Source: Earliella scabrosa (lineage: Eukaryota; Basidiomycota; Agaricomycetes; Polyporales; Polyporaceae). Taken from it: a DNA stretch of 64,000 bases. The notes under the pieces were generated by a model. The model saw nothing but the letters and a program-made list of their open reading frames with translations. It made no database searches and was not told the DNA's origin. Below, one piece after another: positions 21,517 through 35,300 of the stretch. How positions within the stretch are numbered: position 1 is the stretch's first letter; each line of letters starts with the position of its first letter. The stretch covers positions 248,001 through 312,000 of the forward strand of contig JABYQQ010000015.1 of NCBI GenBank assembly GCA_022605405.1, written 5' to 3'. Made by a program: the position numbers and the translations under genes.

Positions 21517-24307
21517 ATGGCTGGCGTGCTGAATCTCTCGCCCACCGCCTCGCCCTTTCCTTGGGCGGCCGCCGCAATCGCGACATACACCGGAAAGGCA
21601 ACTCTCAACTTCGACACTGCCGCGACCAGTCTATCTCTCGACCTCGACGGATCCCAGCTGACCACGGAGGATGAGATCATACAAGCACTGGCAAAAGCGG
21701 GTGGTCTGTCGGATGATAGCGCGAAGGTACTTGTTGCATATGTCTGTCACATGCTTTGCGCTCATGGCAGTGCAGACAGCTGCCTACTTTGCGCTTGCCA
21801 AAACACTGCCTACCGTGACCGCCTTTCCCGAAATCACAGCCGCCCTTGACTCGCTCGACGATCACCTTGCATTCAGAACATTCCTTGTCGGCCACGACCT
21901 TACAATGGCAGATTGGGCCGTTTGGGGTGCATTGAAAGGTCCGTCCGCATATGCACTGCCTTTGCGGCAATTGCACTCATCCGATCGCAGGAAGCGTCAG
22001 AATTGTTGGATTGTTAAAGAACAACAAGCATGTTCACCTCGCGCGTTGGTTCTCTCACCTCGAGTCACTGGAAACCACCCAACTTGCCATTGCGAGTCTG
22101 AGCGGTGAGTGACTCAGTTCATATTGCTATGCCGCTTATCGATCCAAGGACATGTGAATAGAGGCGAAGTCGGCAAAGGCGCGCTCGAACAAGACTGCAG
22201 CGTCCTTTGCGCTTGGCCTTCAGAATGCAAAGGAAGGCGAGGTCGTGACTCGTTTCCCGCCAGAGCCTAGCGGTTACTTGCATATCGGCCACGCAAAGGC
22301 GGCGATGCTAAACCAGTACTTTGCTAAGATGTACAAGGGCAAGATGATCATCCGCTTTGACGACACCAACCCAACAAAGGAGAGGGTATGTCTCATACAT
22401 ATCTGTTTTCTCATCGCCCCTCGCGTGTCAGCTAATACATGCGCTCCAGACTGAGTTCGAGGAAACGATCCTCGAGGATCTTGCTCTCCTTGAGATCCAC
22501 GGAGACAAGATCACACATACGTCCGACTACTTTGATCAGTTGTACGAGTTTGCACTGCAAATGATCAAGACAGGCAAGGCGTACGCGGACGATACCGAGC
22601 AGGAGCAGATGCGCAAGGAGCGTATGGATGGCATTGCCTCCAAGCATCGCGATGACAGCATCGAGGACAACCTCAAGCACTTCGAAGAGATGACCAAGGG
22701 AACCGAGGAAGGGATTCGTTGGTGTCTGCGCGCCAAGATGAGCGTGGATAATCCCAACAAGGCTCTTCGTGATCCTGTTATCTACCGGACGAACTTGCTC
22801 CCCCATCACCGCACTGGGTAAGCCTGTGGGGCACCTATCCCAGTATCTATCTAACCTTACATCTAGGTCGAAGTGGAAGGTGTACCCCACCTATGACTTC
22901 GCATGCCCCATCGTGGACTCGCACGAGGGCGTCACGCACGCTCTCCGTACGAACGAGTACCGCGATCGCAACCCCCAGTACCAGTGGATGATCGAGGCTC
23001 TGAACCTTCGCCCGGTGCACATCTGGGACTTCAGGTTTGTGGTATCTCATACCTATTGTGACTGTGCTGATGTGCCGCAGTCGTCTTAACTTCATCTACA
23101 CGCTCCTGTCAAAGCGCAAGCTACACTGGTTCGTGGACAGCGGAATCGTGCGCGGCTGGGACGATCCTCGGTTCCCGACCGTGCGCGGTATCCGTCGCCG
23201 CGGTCTCACAGTGGAGGCGCTCCGTCAGTTCATGCTCGCTCAAGGTCCCTCGCAAGCGATTGTATCGCTCGAGTGGGACTCGCTATGGACGCTCAACAAG
23301 AAGGTCATAGATCCCGTCGCTCCACGGTTCTGGGCTCTGTCGAAGGCGAACCTGTAAGCACTTAGGTTCATTCCCGAGGTCTTCATCCAACTCACTCACG
23401 TCTACATTGGCGCAGCGTCCCGGTGACCATTAAGGGTGGTCCCACCGAGGTCGAGGTCAAGACTCTTCCCAAGCACAAGAAGAACCCCGAAGTCGGCGAG
23501 AAGAAGACGGTGTATTCATCCCAGATTTTCCTTGAGCAGGAGGATGCGATCTCGTTTGACGACCAGGAGGAGGTACGTCTCCGTCTCCTTCCATAGTGCG
23601 ATCCGTCTCTACAACGACGTCTCCTGCCACAGATCACACTCATGGACTGGGGCAACGCGATCGTGCGCAAGAAGACCACAAACGAAGCGGGCACGATCAC
23701 CGGGCTCTCGCTCGACCTGCACCTCGCAGGCGACTTCCGAAAGACCAAGAAGAAGATCACCTGGCTCGCGCAGCCCACGGGCGCGCACGCGCTCGTCGAG
23801 GTCACGCTCCTCGACCACGACTACCTCATCACGAAGAAGAAGCTCGAGGAGAACGACGACGTCAAGGACTTTGTCACGCCCGTGTCCGAGTTCCGCGAGG
23901 ACGCGGTCGCGGACGCGAACGTCGCGGGCCTCACGAAGGGCGACATCATCCAGTTCGAGCGCAAGGGGTACTACATCTTCGACGGCGTCGCCGATGGCCG
24001 CCACGAGTTCATCCACATTCCCGATGGGCGCGCGGCGAGCATCGCGAGCAAGGCGGGCGCGCAGACGTCCGCGCAGCAGGAGGGCGCGGGCGCGGGCAAG
24101 AAGGAGAAGAAGGCCGTTGCGGGTGCGGGTGCGGGTGCGAGTGCTGCTCCTGCACGCGCGGTTGCTCCTGCTGACGCTTCGAAGGCGGCGTTTGAGACGC
24201 CGGTGGATACGAAGATGTACAAGGTCGCGAAGGTGTATGGGGAGGGAGAGTTGGAGACGCCGGTCGAGACGAAGATGTACAAGATGAAGAGCGTGTATGA
24301 CCCGTAG
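21517..24307 (+). CDS. GUS1: Glutamyl-tRNA synthetase, cytosolic
   Basis: Class I aminoacyl-tRNA synthetase that charges tRNA-Glu. It starts at 21517 ([20 protein letters not shown]). The first 190 residues form a GST-like appended domain ([18 protein letters not shown]) split by introns at 21727-21775 and at about 21939-21990. The catalytic core follows: [20 protein letters not shown] with the HIGH motif, then [48 protein letters not shown], and [14 protein letters not shown], whose LSKR matches the KMSKS-type loop. [18 protein letters not shown] starts the stem-contact region. A beta-barrel anticodon domain runs to about residue 690, followed by an Ala/Lys linker and a doubled C-terminal motif ([15 protein letters not shown] and [15 protein letters not shown]). 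Stop TAG at 24305-24307. The GST-like domain in yeast Gus1 binds Arc1; that role here is inference. Confidence 0.97.
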
Positions 24308-25306
24308 ACGAAAACGGGGCAGGGTATTTCGCAGTCAAATAGACGGTGTACAGTACGATGGATCGTTGATGGCCCCAGGCCTGCATCGTGCAGTGTAGTC
24401 GGGTTGACGAGTCCCGAGGTGAGCACACAGACTGCTCAGTTGCCGTGTGCCCCCTCGTCGATGGGATAACGGGCCCATCGCAATTTCCCTTCGTTCGCCT
24501 CCACGTTGATCTCCCATACCTCTTCCTTGATCTCCGTCGTGTCGCGCCTTCGTGCGAGATGCGGAAGTTGATGAGCTGCAAGGCTGACTGACTCTTTGAT
24601 CCCCACTCCGAGCCCAAGCTTCCCCAAGTTTTCCCGGGCCCGCTAGTACTGATGCGTGATGCAAAACCACAGATGATCGACTCCCGAAGAGGATGCATGC
24701 GGATGCGGCCCTTGTGCGAGCCTCTTGAGGGGCTCGGATTTAAGGCCTCTCAGCATCAGATCACGATCACCTGAAGCCACGCGTCGAATCCTTACTAAAT
24801 GCGCACGGATATGGTATGTCAGTACCTCGGCCCCGACTCAGGTCTCAGGCAGCGCTTGCAAAGCTTGGGCTGCAGCTGAGAGGGCGAACCCAAAGTCCAG
24901 CGATGCGTATCCCACATCAGGACGGATGGCGTATTGTGCATTTTATATACAGTGTAGCGGTACAGAGCAGAGACAGCGATGTGGGGGACAGCGTGCGATT
25001 GTTAGATAGTTCCAGGGCCCAGGCCCGAGATGAGTGCTACTGTAGCGAGCGTGTGTGGGGGAGTGGGCTGCCACGGAACGGAAGTAATACATAAAGAATC
25101 CGTCCGGGGGCCGACAAGGAGGATAGGGGGCGGGCTGCTCAACAGCGCCGAGCCGCGCGAGAAGGAGAAAGAGAAGAATACACGGGGGTCGAAAAGATAT
25201 TACAAGCCAGGATGCAGGCGAAAAGCAGAAGAACACAAGCAAGGAAGCAAACGCGAATGGAAACAAGTGCCGACCAGGATGGACAAAAGCCGCTTCGAGG
25301 GCCCGG
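24308..25306. other. Convergent intergenic region
   Basis: 3' flanks of GUS1 (+) and the F-box-like gene (-). No recognisable gene. A minus-strand frame at about 25200-25400 stays open past the predicted stop at 25307, so the next gene's last exon could extend into this region. Confidence 0.45.
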
Positions 25307-26548
25307 TCACGCCGCGCACCACACCGCCGACGGTGACGGCGATATCGCGGGCGAATGCGTAGGCGAAGGAGAGTGCGACGACGACGGGGACGGGGACGGC
25401 GCGGGACTGACCTCGCGCTTCTCCTCGCCGATCGCCTGGTCCCACACGCCCATCCCGCCCTGGAGGCGGTCGATCCAGAGGCCGCGGAGGCGCATGATGC
25501 AGTTCCTGCTCGGGTCCACGCCCGGCGGCGGCGCCTCCATCGCGGGGAGGAGCAGGACGGGCACGCGCGCCTTGGCCGCGGCGCGGCGCAGGTGCCGGAG
25601 GAAGTCGCGGTAGGAGAGCAGCATTGTGCTCGGGCGTCCCTCTTGGTTGGACGGGGGCCCGGGGTATGGCTGGATGACGACCTGCTCGAGGTGCGGGAAG
25701 ACGTCGGGCGGGGCGGAGGGGCCTGGCGTTGGGCGTTAGTACGGAGGTATGCAAGGGTCAGGGAGACAAGACGTGAGAGACTCACTCATGACCTGCTCGA
25801 GGCTGTCGACGGTGACGCGCGGGTAGTAGTCGAGGCGGGACATGCGCAGGTGGGTGAGGTTGGGCGCGTGGTGCGCCCATTGCATGAGGTCGACGTCCTT
25901 GTTGACCAGCGAGAGGATGTGGTGGAGGCGCTTGAGGGCGGGGTAGAGCGGCCGGTCGCTCGGGACGAAGCTGAACGGGAGGAAGTTGGGGTCACCGCCG
26001 ACAAGAGTGAGCTCCTCGAGACAGGGGAACTGGCAGCGAACGACGCTCGCGCTGCGCCATTGGGCCTGGATGAGGGCGAGCGAGTACAGGTCAGGGGCGA
26101 CGGCGCGGATGAGGGCGGGGATGACGCGGTTGTAGCGCTCGTCGAGGTTGTCCTGTGCGGTGCGCTGGTGCTGGGCGCGGCGCTGGAGGGCGGCGAGGAA
26201 CTGTGCGCGCGAGGTCGGCGAGGCGGAGGGGGAAGGGACAGGGGGCTCGGCTGGTGCGGTGTCGAGGCCCTTGCCAAAGAAGGAGATGCAGAGATGACGG
26301 ACTCGCGGGGAGTTGTCAACTGCGCGAGCGCGCTCGGCTTGGTAGCAGGCGAAGAACTGCTCGACCTGTGTGGCTGAGTCGACGAGGGAGACGGAGTAGA
26401 AGCGCGCAGGGCGGGAGGCGTAGTTGATGCGTTTCGAGACAAGAGCAAGAGAGCGGCCGGTTGCGCCGCCGTCGGTGCAGGCGAAGAAGGAAATGAGCGT
26501 AATGAGCTCGACTGCGAGCTTGTCCATGGCGGCAGCGAAAGGGTGCAA
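25307..26548 (-). CDS. F-box-like / leucine-rich protein, fungal
   Basis: Starts at 26548 (MHPFAAAMDKLAVELITLIS; MDKLAVELI may be the true start). The first 45 residues (LAVELITLISFFACTDGGAT, SLALVSKRINYASRPARFYS) fit an F-box-like helix bundle: an LxxELI helix, then LxLVSKRxN. The body is Leu-rich with periodic blocks (FPCLEELTLVGGDPNFLPFS, LYPALKRLHHILSLV, APNLTHLRMSRLDYYPRVTV), like the LRR part of Agaricomycete F-box proteins. One intron (GTGAGT to ACGCCAG, about 25787-25720) joins LEQVM to SPSAPPDVFPHLEQVVIQPY, giving two exons. The C-terminus after EEKREV is Ser/Pro-rich and may instead begin a further intron (GTCAGT), so the end is uncertain. Probable role in protein turnover is inference. 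Confidence 0.6.
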
Positions 26549-28572
26549 ATGGGGATACGAGGAGAGGCCCTGGAGGCGGGCGGCGGTTTATAGGAGGACG
26601 GAAGATCAGTAAGGAGGACGATCGGGGTGGGAGTGATTTTGATGACCGTGCAATGCCGAGCTTTGGAGGCTCGAAGGAGCCCTTGGTCGGAGTCAAGACG
26701 ATCGCGCTTTGTGGGCGGCGTTCGCGCTGACGAGGCGAGCTATGAGGCGAGCTGGGCGGCGTCGATCGCAGCATGTGCTCACGAGAATATCAGAGTCAAT
26801 GTTGCCTTCTGCCCACTCTCGCACCAGCTGCCACGCCCGCGAGACAATCACTGACCGAGAACTCTGCTCTCATCAACGAAGGCTCTGCTTCCCGCCTTCC
26901 ACACTTCTAGTAGGCAGAGCTCGGACTCTGTGCGATCAATGCCTGCTTCTGCTTACATGGCGCTGAGAGCAAGCACAAGCAGCAGACGGACGAAGAGAGT
27001 CGCCGTGATGAGGAGGAGAGGGATGCCGCATGCGTGCTCAAGTCGGCGTTGCGGACTCAACGATTTGCCTCACAGACGCCCATGACAGGAACACCGCCAC
27101 TAGCGCCCGTGGTCGCCATGGCGTCATCTGCCAACCGCTAGCGCTTCATGAGCGCCCTCTCCCAACCTCTCCTCGATCCATCGAAGTCCCATCACTTCTT
27201 GTCTCCTCCTGACTGGTCTTGACTACGCAACTCTCACTCTTCGTCCGATGCTTCGTGATTTCCGCGTCCTTCAAGCCCAATGGGCGGCCGCCCTCTGAAA
27301 CTTCAAGGTGATTTCGATGTCTCATCGTCTCTCATGATGCTGGTACTCATCAGCTCGCAGTGTAATGCGTATTGTAAACACGCTGTTGGCCGAGTTTCGG
27401 ACGCCAGACTCATGTCCGAGAGGTGAGTAAGTACTAGCCGCTGACAGCACTGGATGACTGACAGTAATCAACGCACCGTTCGAACTTTGCCGGCCTCAAT
27501 CACAGTATGACTTCCTCGAATCACCGGCCTATCGGCATTTGGCTACCCTATCACCGTCGTCGGGGCTTCCATCTACGTTCCAACCACACACAACAGCCAG
27601 CCCGCGACTCCACCGTTCAACTCTACTCACTGTTGGCGCTGTACCCAAGCTTGTATGCGTCACGTCGCGGATTGTTCAACACAGCACAGCGACATGCCGG
27701 CGGTCGTGCCACGTCGAACGCCGTACTGCATGCGCCACTAATAGGCCCCGCAGTCGTCGCGCCTGCTGTCACCGCCCGTGCGGTTTCGACCACTTCTGTA
27801 TTCGAACACCTGCTCGACGGCCACCTTCGAGTGTGGGGCGCCCGCCTCAACTTACGCTATGGTGTACTGGTCCACCATCCCGAGAGCTCGGCGCATCCAA
27901 TGTTCAAGTGCGGGTGCGGTACCATACGACAGCACTGACGTCCTCGAAATTGAGAGGGCACAAGGTTTTCGGTGTTCTCGGTGATTCTGCTTGAGTTACG
28001 TCCTTCGTCCGCCACGCCATGTGACGCGCCTCGCGACCATCGACTCTTGCGTGGACGCACATCCCGCCACGACGCTGCGCCGACGTACTGTGCCCCTGTG
28101 GATGCACAAGAACAGCACATGCGACTCCCTGAAACGAGCAAGCTCCGTGATGTATCGGCTTGTCCAGGGCGGTAGAGCTCCTATGGTGGGTCTGTATCAG
28201 ATGGGGACGCTACTTACGCTGATATTTTCGTGTCGTGCTTCAGAATATCGGAGATGTCGCATCGCCATGAACGTCCCCATCGCAAACACTCCAGGCCCAT
28301 TGGCGGGGGAGAACTCATGAATGCAATGCGCGAAAGCGCGGGAAGAGCCGGCCACAGTGCACTTGCGTCCAGCACTCGTCCAGACCTCATTTGCCACAAC
28401 GCTACGTCGCAGGGCTGGAGCCTTTGCCCCAACCCAGGGGCCACGTTGACAGACAAGTATGCACAGCTGCGCGAACGGAAGAGGCTCGCACTGGTCATAA
28501 CACCCGGGCTCGAAGCAGCACACGTGGACGAGTTGACCCGACGGTCCCACAACGGCGTCGACAATACGAAGA
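26549..28572. other. Gene-poor interval, left part
   Basis: Promoter of the F-box-like gene and then sequence with overlapping short ORFs in all frames. I find no domain, RNA gene or transposon signature. Confidence 0.4.
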
Positions 28573-29373
28573 CGACGGGAGCTACAGGACCCGTATCCTC
28601 TCGTTCTGCTGGCAAATAGCAGTCCGATGCCGTCCGGAGCAGGTCTGAGGTCTGGGGGACGGGTTGAGTGCCCGATGACAAGGGAGACGAGGTCGGCGGG
28701 CCCATCTCCATCGAGTCTAATATTTCCACCACCACATCGCGACCTTTCCTCCGTGCAGCACTCACGATGTCAATGCCCTTGCCGCAAAGCAAGCCGGCTC
28801 GGGTCATCTAGTGGTGAGCTGGCCGTTGACTCGACTTGGAGCTGAACGTGTTGTCCACTAACCGTCACTCTCCGTAGCCTAGGAGAGTGAGGCTTGTGAA
28901 ATACGCCATAGTCGCATCCTTGAATGTCATGGTGTTGTGCTCGCTCATACGTGGTCGATGGGGGATGCCGCGACGGGAGCTACAGGACCCGCATTCTCTG
29001 GTTCTGCTGGCAAACAGCAGTTCGATGCCGCCCGGATCAGGTCTGAGGTCTGGGGGACGGCTTGAGTGCCCGATGACAAGGGAGACGAGGTCGGCGAGCC
29101 CATCGCCGTCGTGGGCTCACCTGTACTCTACTACTTCCAGCACCACGTCGCGATATTTCCTTCGTGCAGCACCCACGGCGTTATTGCCCTAGCCCCAGAG
29201 CACGACGGCTCGGGTCATCTCATAGTGGTGAGCTGGCCTCGGACCTGAACGTGTTGTCCACTAACCGTCACTCTCCGTAATCTAGGAGAGCCAGACTTGT
29301 GAAGTATGCCGTAGTCGCATCCTTGAATGCCATGGTGTTGTGCTCGCTTAGACGTGGTCGAGGGGGGAAGCCG
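28573..29373. repeat. 398-bp direct tandem duplication
   Basis: Two adjacent copies, 28573-28970 and 28971-about 29373. Both start CGACGGGAGCTACAGGACCC and both end near GTGTTGTGCTCGCT and a GTGGTCGA block. They differ by scattered substitutions and small indels (roughly 10 percent by eye). Each copy carries the same short minus-strand frame (MTFKDATMAYFTSL versus MAFKDATTAYFTSL), but neither extends to a recognisable protein. The duplication ends abruptly at 29373, where the flanks diverge. Confidence 0.85.
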
Positions 29374-32300
29374 ATGGCCAGCGTGCGAGAGGGATACGTG
29401 ACCGGCATTCTGCGTTGGAGCATACGCTGGCAGGTGAAGCAGTATCTAACCCTCGAGGTGGGTGACATGTTGTCGTTCACGGGTCGACCAAACCCTCCCT
29501 CCAGACCCGGCCCTGCACGTCCGCCGAAGAGATGTTTCCAGTACGTCCGGCCGATGACAACGCCCGTCGAGAACGTGAACGCTCCCAGGTCAGCTGCGTC
29601 CGTTGACCGACACTGAAGGAGTCCACGTCGGCTACTCAATCGCTCGGACTACGGTTACACGATGCATACACCCCATTCCCGAGGAGAGCCTGAAGAGCAT
29701 GTCCATGGCACACACCACCGGGCTGTAGACAACACGAGCTACCGTCGTCATCGATACCTCGGCGCAGCCATGACAACACAATAGCACGAGAGGAATACGA
29801 TTGCGACGACACTCACGCCCATAGTCGTCACGTCGGCTGGTTCGACCGGGAGGTCTGGTCTCAAATGCGAACGACGCGCTTTATACATCAAGGTAAGCCA
29901 ATGTTTGCTATGTTTGCTCATGTTGGGTTTATGTAGGCTAAGGCCCTTAACCCCTAGGAACGGGTGCATGGTATCTCGGTTGTACCGGCGTCCTTACGAA
30001 TACGGACATGTATGCGATGTGTCGCATAGCGATGGTGAGTTCCGCCTGGTTAGTAGCGGGGTTCCGTACGCTGACTGTGGACGGATATTTCCTTCCTTCA
30101 AGGAGCTACAAACGCTTATTACACTCTTTGACCCACCCAAGCTATGACAGTGAGAGCCGTCGTCACGCCAAACACATGCAATCCACCCTCGAGGCTCCAC
30201 AGGACCAATGCACCAGACGTTCTCACCCGGGTGACGTTGAGGTTAATTAGGATTCTGACACAAACAGGACACGGTTCGTCGCTCCATACCTTCCGCGCCA
30301 CCGCAACTCAGAGGATCAAACGGCTATGATTAGGTTACAACGCGCATGCCGCGTTCCAGGGGTCGCGCCCTCCTTGTTCCCCTCCTACCGTTTGTGTATC
30401 CATGGTTCTAATTCTCATACGTCTCAATTACTCCTTTACCACCCAGGTCCGACGAGTAGTGCCCGTCCGGATAATCCCCATGGAGTCCATGTCGATGCCC
30501 ATGTTTACCTGCCACCAGGCGCAGGCGAGGTGTCCATCTCCGTCCTCCGTCCATCGTCCGAGGCGATACGCGCCCTTCTTTCCTTCCCTTGTCCTTCACT
30601 GCGGAGTGTACGTCGCAACACACTCGCCGTAAGATCTTGCAACATCTCCATCCACGTTCGCTCAGCCCTCCGCGGACACAAAGCAGAGAGTGATATGCCG
30701 ATTTGTCCAACATCGTCTCCCAGATTCGCACCATAGGCGTCGGGGCGCCTATTGTGGACGTCTACGACTTCGAAGTTCGCGTTCCAACCGCAGCCTGGCG
30801 AGCGCGCCAGGTGCAGGCAGTCCCAGGCTTCCCGAATGTCGCCCGTGGCATACAGAGGCTGCGGGGGAAACACCCACGCAGCCTTTTCTGTGGATGCCTA
30901 CCCCTGCGGCATGCAGCCGCACGCGTGGGCGTAACCCTAGCTAGTTGCACGACGCGATCGGTGTCACCTTGTGACCCAAATACAGGGCCGCACGCACGCT
31001 GTGCGCGCGCACCGCCCTCGCGGCCCTAACCCTATCGATAGAACGTCCGCGCGAACGAACCCAACTATCGCGTGACCGCCATAAAACCCTTTGCGCACCC
31101 TGCCACCTGGCCACGGACGGATGGGGTTTCCGATGCGAGCGTGCGTGCGGACACTGCTGGCGTATCTCCGCCTCGAGGCCGCGCGAACACAAAGCCTAGC
31201 TGGGGGCACGAGGCGCGCCGCGCACGCGCACGACATGAATCTGATGGTCACGGATGAGCAGGATGGGGAATACGAGGAAAACGTCGCAGCTCGATGTTTC
31301 GGATCGAACGAGCTGCCGCAGGGCTCGCTTGGGTGCGGTTTCGGAGAAGGGCGCGGCGAAGACGAGAAGGCAGGGGTGGTGCGAGTGTGTGGGGATACGC
31401 AGGTATGGGAATATGAGCGAAGCCCTCGCCTGAAGGCTGAAGTTTGTCTGATGTTCCTGCGTTGGGCTGATGACTGTATTGCCCAGCATGACTCGGGGTG
31501 GGTCGATTGAGGAGTCACGGTTGGGACAGAAAGTACTCCGAAGGGACCTCAAACTAATGTCCATGCGGCGACTGAATGCAGGATGAGAAGTGCGGATATG
31601 GTTTCCTTGCTACCTCGGCTATGTCTCTGCCCGCTGTCTTCGCGGTACTCAGATATCGAGTCACCAAACGACATACATTCAGGTCCGCTCCCGGTGCCAT
31701 CTACACGGATGGCGGTGAGATAACAGGGGAGGGATGGGGGGCGAGGCAGGCTTCTCGGGCACACCTCACGCGCGTGCACCCAACTCTGAACTTTGAATGT
31801 CCCATTCACGTACTAGCGTCGCTCCGCTCTCCGGAAACATTCGACGTTCGCCTCGAAGTCTCGAAGAAGCCCATTTCCGGATTCCATTGCGTTGCAATCA
31901 ATCACCGAACGTGCGCACCGTGCGACGCCCCGGATGTGCAGCACTCACTCCGAGTCGCATTCGATAGAAACTTGAAAGCACGACTGGCCGGTCCGTCTGC
32001 CACGGTGCAGGTGAAGTACGATGCACGCGCCTCGGCCGGTCCATCTGGCCCCACAAAGCAAGCCAGAACATACAAGGGAACGCCGGCCACTAGGATAGTT
32101 CGTGCCCGGTCGCTGCCAGACGCGCCCGCCGACAAACAATGCAACCCCAACGTACGTATCGTACATCGTACGTCGCACATTGGACATCCCCCTCTCCCTC
32201 GCACCTGCACCCCTGGGCACGCCCGCACAGAGTTCAGTCGAACCGGCCATCCAACGGCCACGCGGCGACCCCCGAGCTTCGAACGTCGACCGTCGAACGT

Positions 32301-35300
32301 GCCGGCTCGCGATAAGGCCCGCGGCCGTCATCGGCGAACGCGCCCCCTTACGACGGCTTACCCAACCCCAGCCCACCCAGACCGCTCTGCCCACACGCCC
32401 GCCAGCCTCGCGCGGCGCGCGGGAAGCCTCGCGCCGAGGGCGCCTCCCGTCCGAGCCCTCCCGTTGGCCCGCGCACCCTGCCGGGATCAGCCACGAGGCG
32501 CGACGCGGGGGCGCATGAGCTCCCCACGCCCGACCGTCCGCGCAAAAATAGGTAATATTCCGTGAGCGTGCTCGTTCTGCGGCGAGCGCGAGCGGGCTAC
32601 CGTACATGCGTGCCCTAGCTAGCCCGGGGGTGCCGTACGCTCGCCCGCCATGTGTAGGGGGTCGTCGCCGTGCGCTGGCATGGGTCACGGATCGGCGGCG
32701 TTCCTCCCGGGCTGGTCGGGCGGCTGAGAAGGCTTGGGGTTGTCCGCGATATCGCCCCCAAGCGAGTGTGCGGTGTGGTGTGGGCCGTAATCTGTCAGCT
32801 CCTTCGTGAATGGACCGTCGAGAGTGAGTGGTGCGGTGCGACGAGCCGGCAGGAGACCTCATCATGGCGAGCGTGAGGTCGGGAAGGATGGTCAGCTGGG
32901 AGTTCCTTGCTCTAGTGGCGTGCAGAAGGTTGGCAGAGAATGGAAAGGGGGCGGTGTTAAGTGGTACAACGATGCACCTGCGCCTGCGTGTACGACATAC
33001 AGCCTATGGATAAGTCCTGTCGATTGAGCGCTGTCGATCGAAGGTTGTGTCGAGCTATGCAAGTCAAGCAATTTGAACTCCGAGCCCAACGGAGTACGGA
33101 TACGGTAGCTATCCCTGGAGACGGGCGCCATTTGCACTCTCGGAGATATGGTTGTCCGGTATAGCTGGAAGCGAGACGTGAGCGGACAGCGCCAGCGTCG
33201 TGCATGGAACACGATCGGACGAGGTGTAGAAGACGTATGACCTCGTCCCTGTGTGGCAGTGTGCCCAAAAGAGCGCAATGGGTCGCGTATCTGAGCGCAA
33301 GAATGATCAGAAATTCCAACGAAAAACCTACCAGTACGTTTGCGCATCACTAGCGAACGCGTGGAAGAACCTTGAAGACATGGTGGTGAGCCGGAGAGAA
33401 GACGTGGGACAGGAGGTGGACACCAAAGGGGAATGACCATCGCGCGGTCCCGCAGGCAGAGAGAAAGGGGTGTATCCCACAGTCGAGACCCGTAGAGAGA
33501 GGAACGGGTTGGGTTCAGCATGGTCGCAGATCCACAAACCGGCGTGCAGAGGGGCGACCGAATGACGGCAATGATGATGGGATGAAGCCATGGGATTGTC
33601 CTAGGGCGGAACGTCTTCGGATGCCAACCACGCCGCTGTCCTAGTCTCCGGATTGTAGGGACCCGCGCTGCAGCCCAGAGACGCAAGCATGCCGCCGATG
33701 ATGAATACGCGAGGCACAACCTGCGTTGAGGCTTGAGGCGTAAAGACCATATTAGCGAAAATTCCTGCAAAAATTTCTCGAATTTACGTACTGTACTCGG
33801 GTGCGTGTTGATGCGACGGCGCCCACTCGCCACTGAATATAGCACGGCACGTCCCTCACGTACATGGCTGCAACAATCATCAGAGAAGACACCGGGAGAG
33901 TGTGGACGAGCATACCAGTGAGGCTATGCGTCCCGTTCAGTCAGAAGCCGATGAGAAGTGCTTGGTTGCTGGCCGCTTGGAGCCTTCGCGAAGAGCGGAC
34001 CTCTTGCGCGCGGATTGTCTTGCTGAAAACACACCTGTTCGGCGAGGCGCACCACAAGCTTCGGCGTTGGCTGATGGTGGGGGTTCGGACAGAATGCCCG
34101 ACCTGCACTCGGACCCGCAGGTGAAGCGGAGTTGCGACCGCGAATATCTTTGAAACCCCGAATGCGTGATTTATTCTCAACGTCATCCTGCTCCAGAATA
34201 GCAAGCGATGTGAGACATTACTGCACACTACGATGAGAGGACTGACTCGGAGTCGTCGACTCGGCCTCTGGCACCACGCTGACTGACCTGATGATTCAGC
34301 ACCACGTAACGGATGCGATAATCCCGGAACAGTGTTGATGTTCTCTCGTGGCGTCATGTTCAATCAGCATTGCGACTACGAGGAGAACAGGGAGAGTATG
34401 AGGCCGATGCAAACGATGAGCAGACGGGAGTCGGTCGCAGGGGACGGACTCGGATGAGGTGGCAAAGGGAGCCAAGCCAAACCCTAATCGCGATAGCCGA
34501 CGTAAGCAATCTCGATCGATGCATCGGCTTTCCCCGCACTCCCTGATCGGATCGACCATCTCTCCCTTCACAGCGCAGGACTGTACTCAACGCCCGCCAC
34601 CTCGCCCTCGCCGCTCTCTCATCTCAAGGCGCTCATATTCGCGTACAGGGGTAACTGGACTCTGGGGACAGAGACGGAGAGCTGCGCGAAGCCACCGTAT
34701 ACCCCCGTTCGCGCCCATTCTGACCGTGTTTCTCCTGCTCCTCGAGCGAGACCTGCCCTGAAATGAACACCCATTCCCATCGTCTGCCGGCAGCACAGAG
34801 AAGGGCCTGGCATGTATTGCCTCAGTGAGTGCCACATGGGGGTAGCGACATGGCCACCAGCCTCGTCCGCAGCGCAGCCCGGCACACGGTCTGTGCATGC
34901 CAGCCTCGTACATCTCTATTAGGACGCCACCCATACAAGGTTGTGCCACTGCGAGAGTGGAAGAGCTTAGAGCACACAGGCGCCGAGTACGACAATAACA
35001 TGAGCTCGGATGTCGATCCGTCCTGGCCACATCTCATCCAGATATGCCCGAGTAGGCAGGACCGCGCGAGTACTCACGGTCATCTCCCGCTGGATATCCT
35101 AGATAAGATGGGCTGATGGATGAGTGGCACAACCTCCTGCTCGCAGAACCGCGCGCTGTGCCACTCGTTTACTTCATTTGCCCACAAAGCGAGGGCGATC
35201 GCCCGCGAACGCATCGATGCCAGCCTCGCGCCGGGTGATTACAGCACAGTCTGGTCTGCTGAGATCGCACACGCAAAAGCTTACCGCGTCCACCCCGGGA

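Noticed and set aside
23436..24287. Arg/Ser-rich 283-codon frame inside GUS1
   Set aside because: Out-of-frame shadow of the GUS1 anticodon-binding domain exon.
31576..32565. 329-codon plus-strand open frame
   Set aside because: It lies in very GC-rich DNA, an equally long frame exists on the other strand (31945-32865), composition is Arg/Pro/Ala-biased and no domain or splice logic is visible.
32892..33845. 317-codon minus-strand open frame
   Set aside because: No family resemblance, many rare-looking residues and no initiation context; not reported as a gene.
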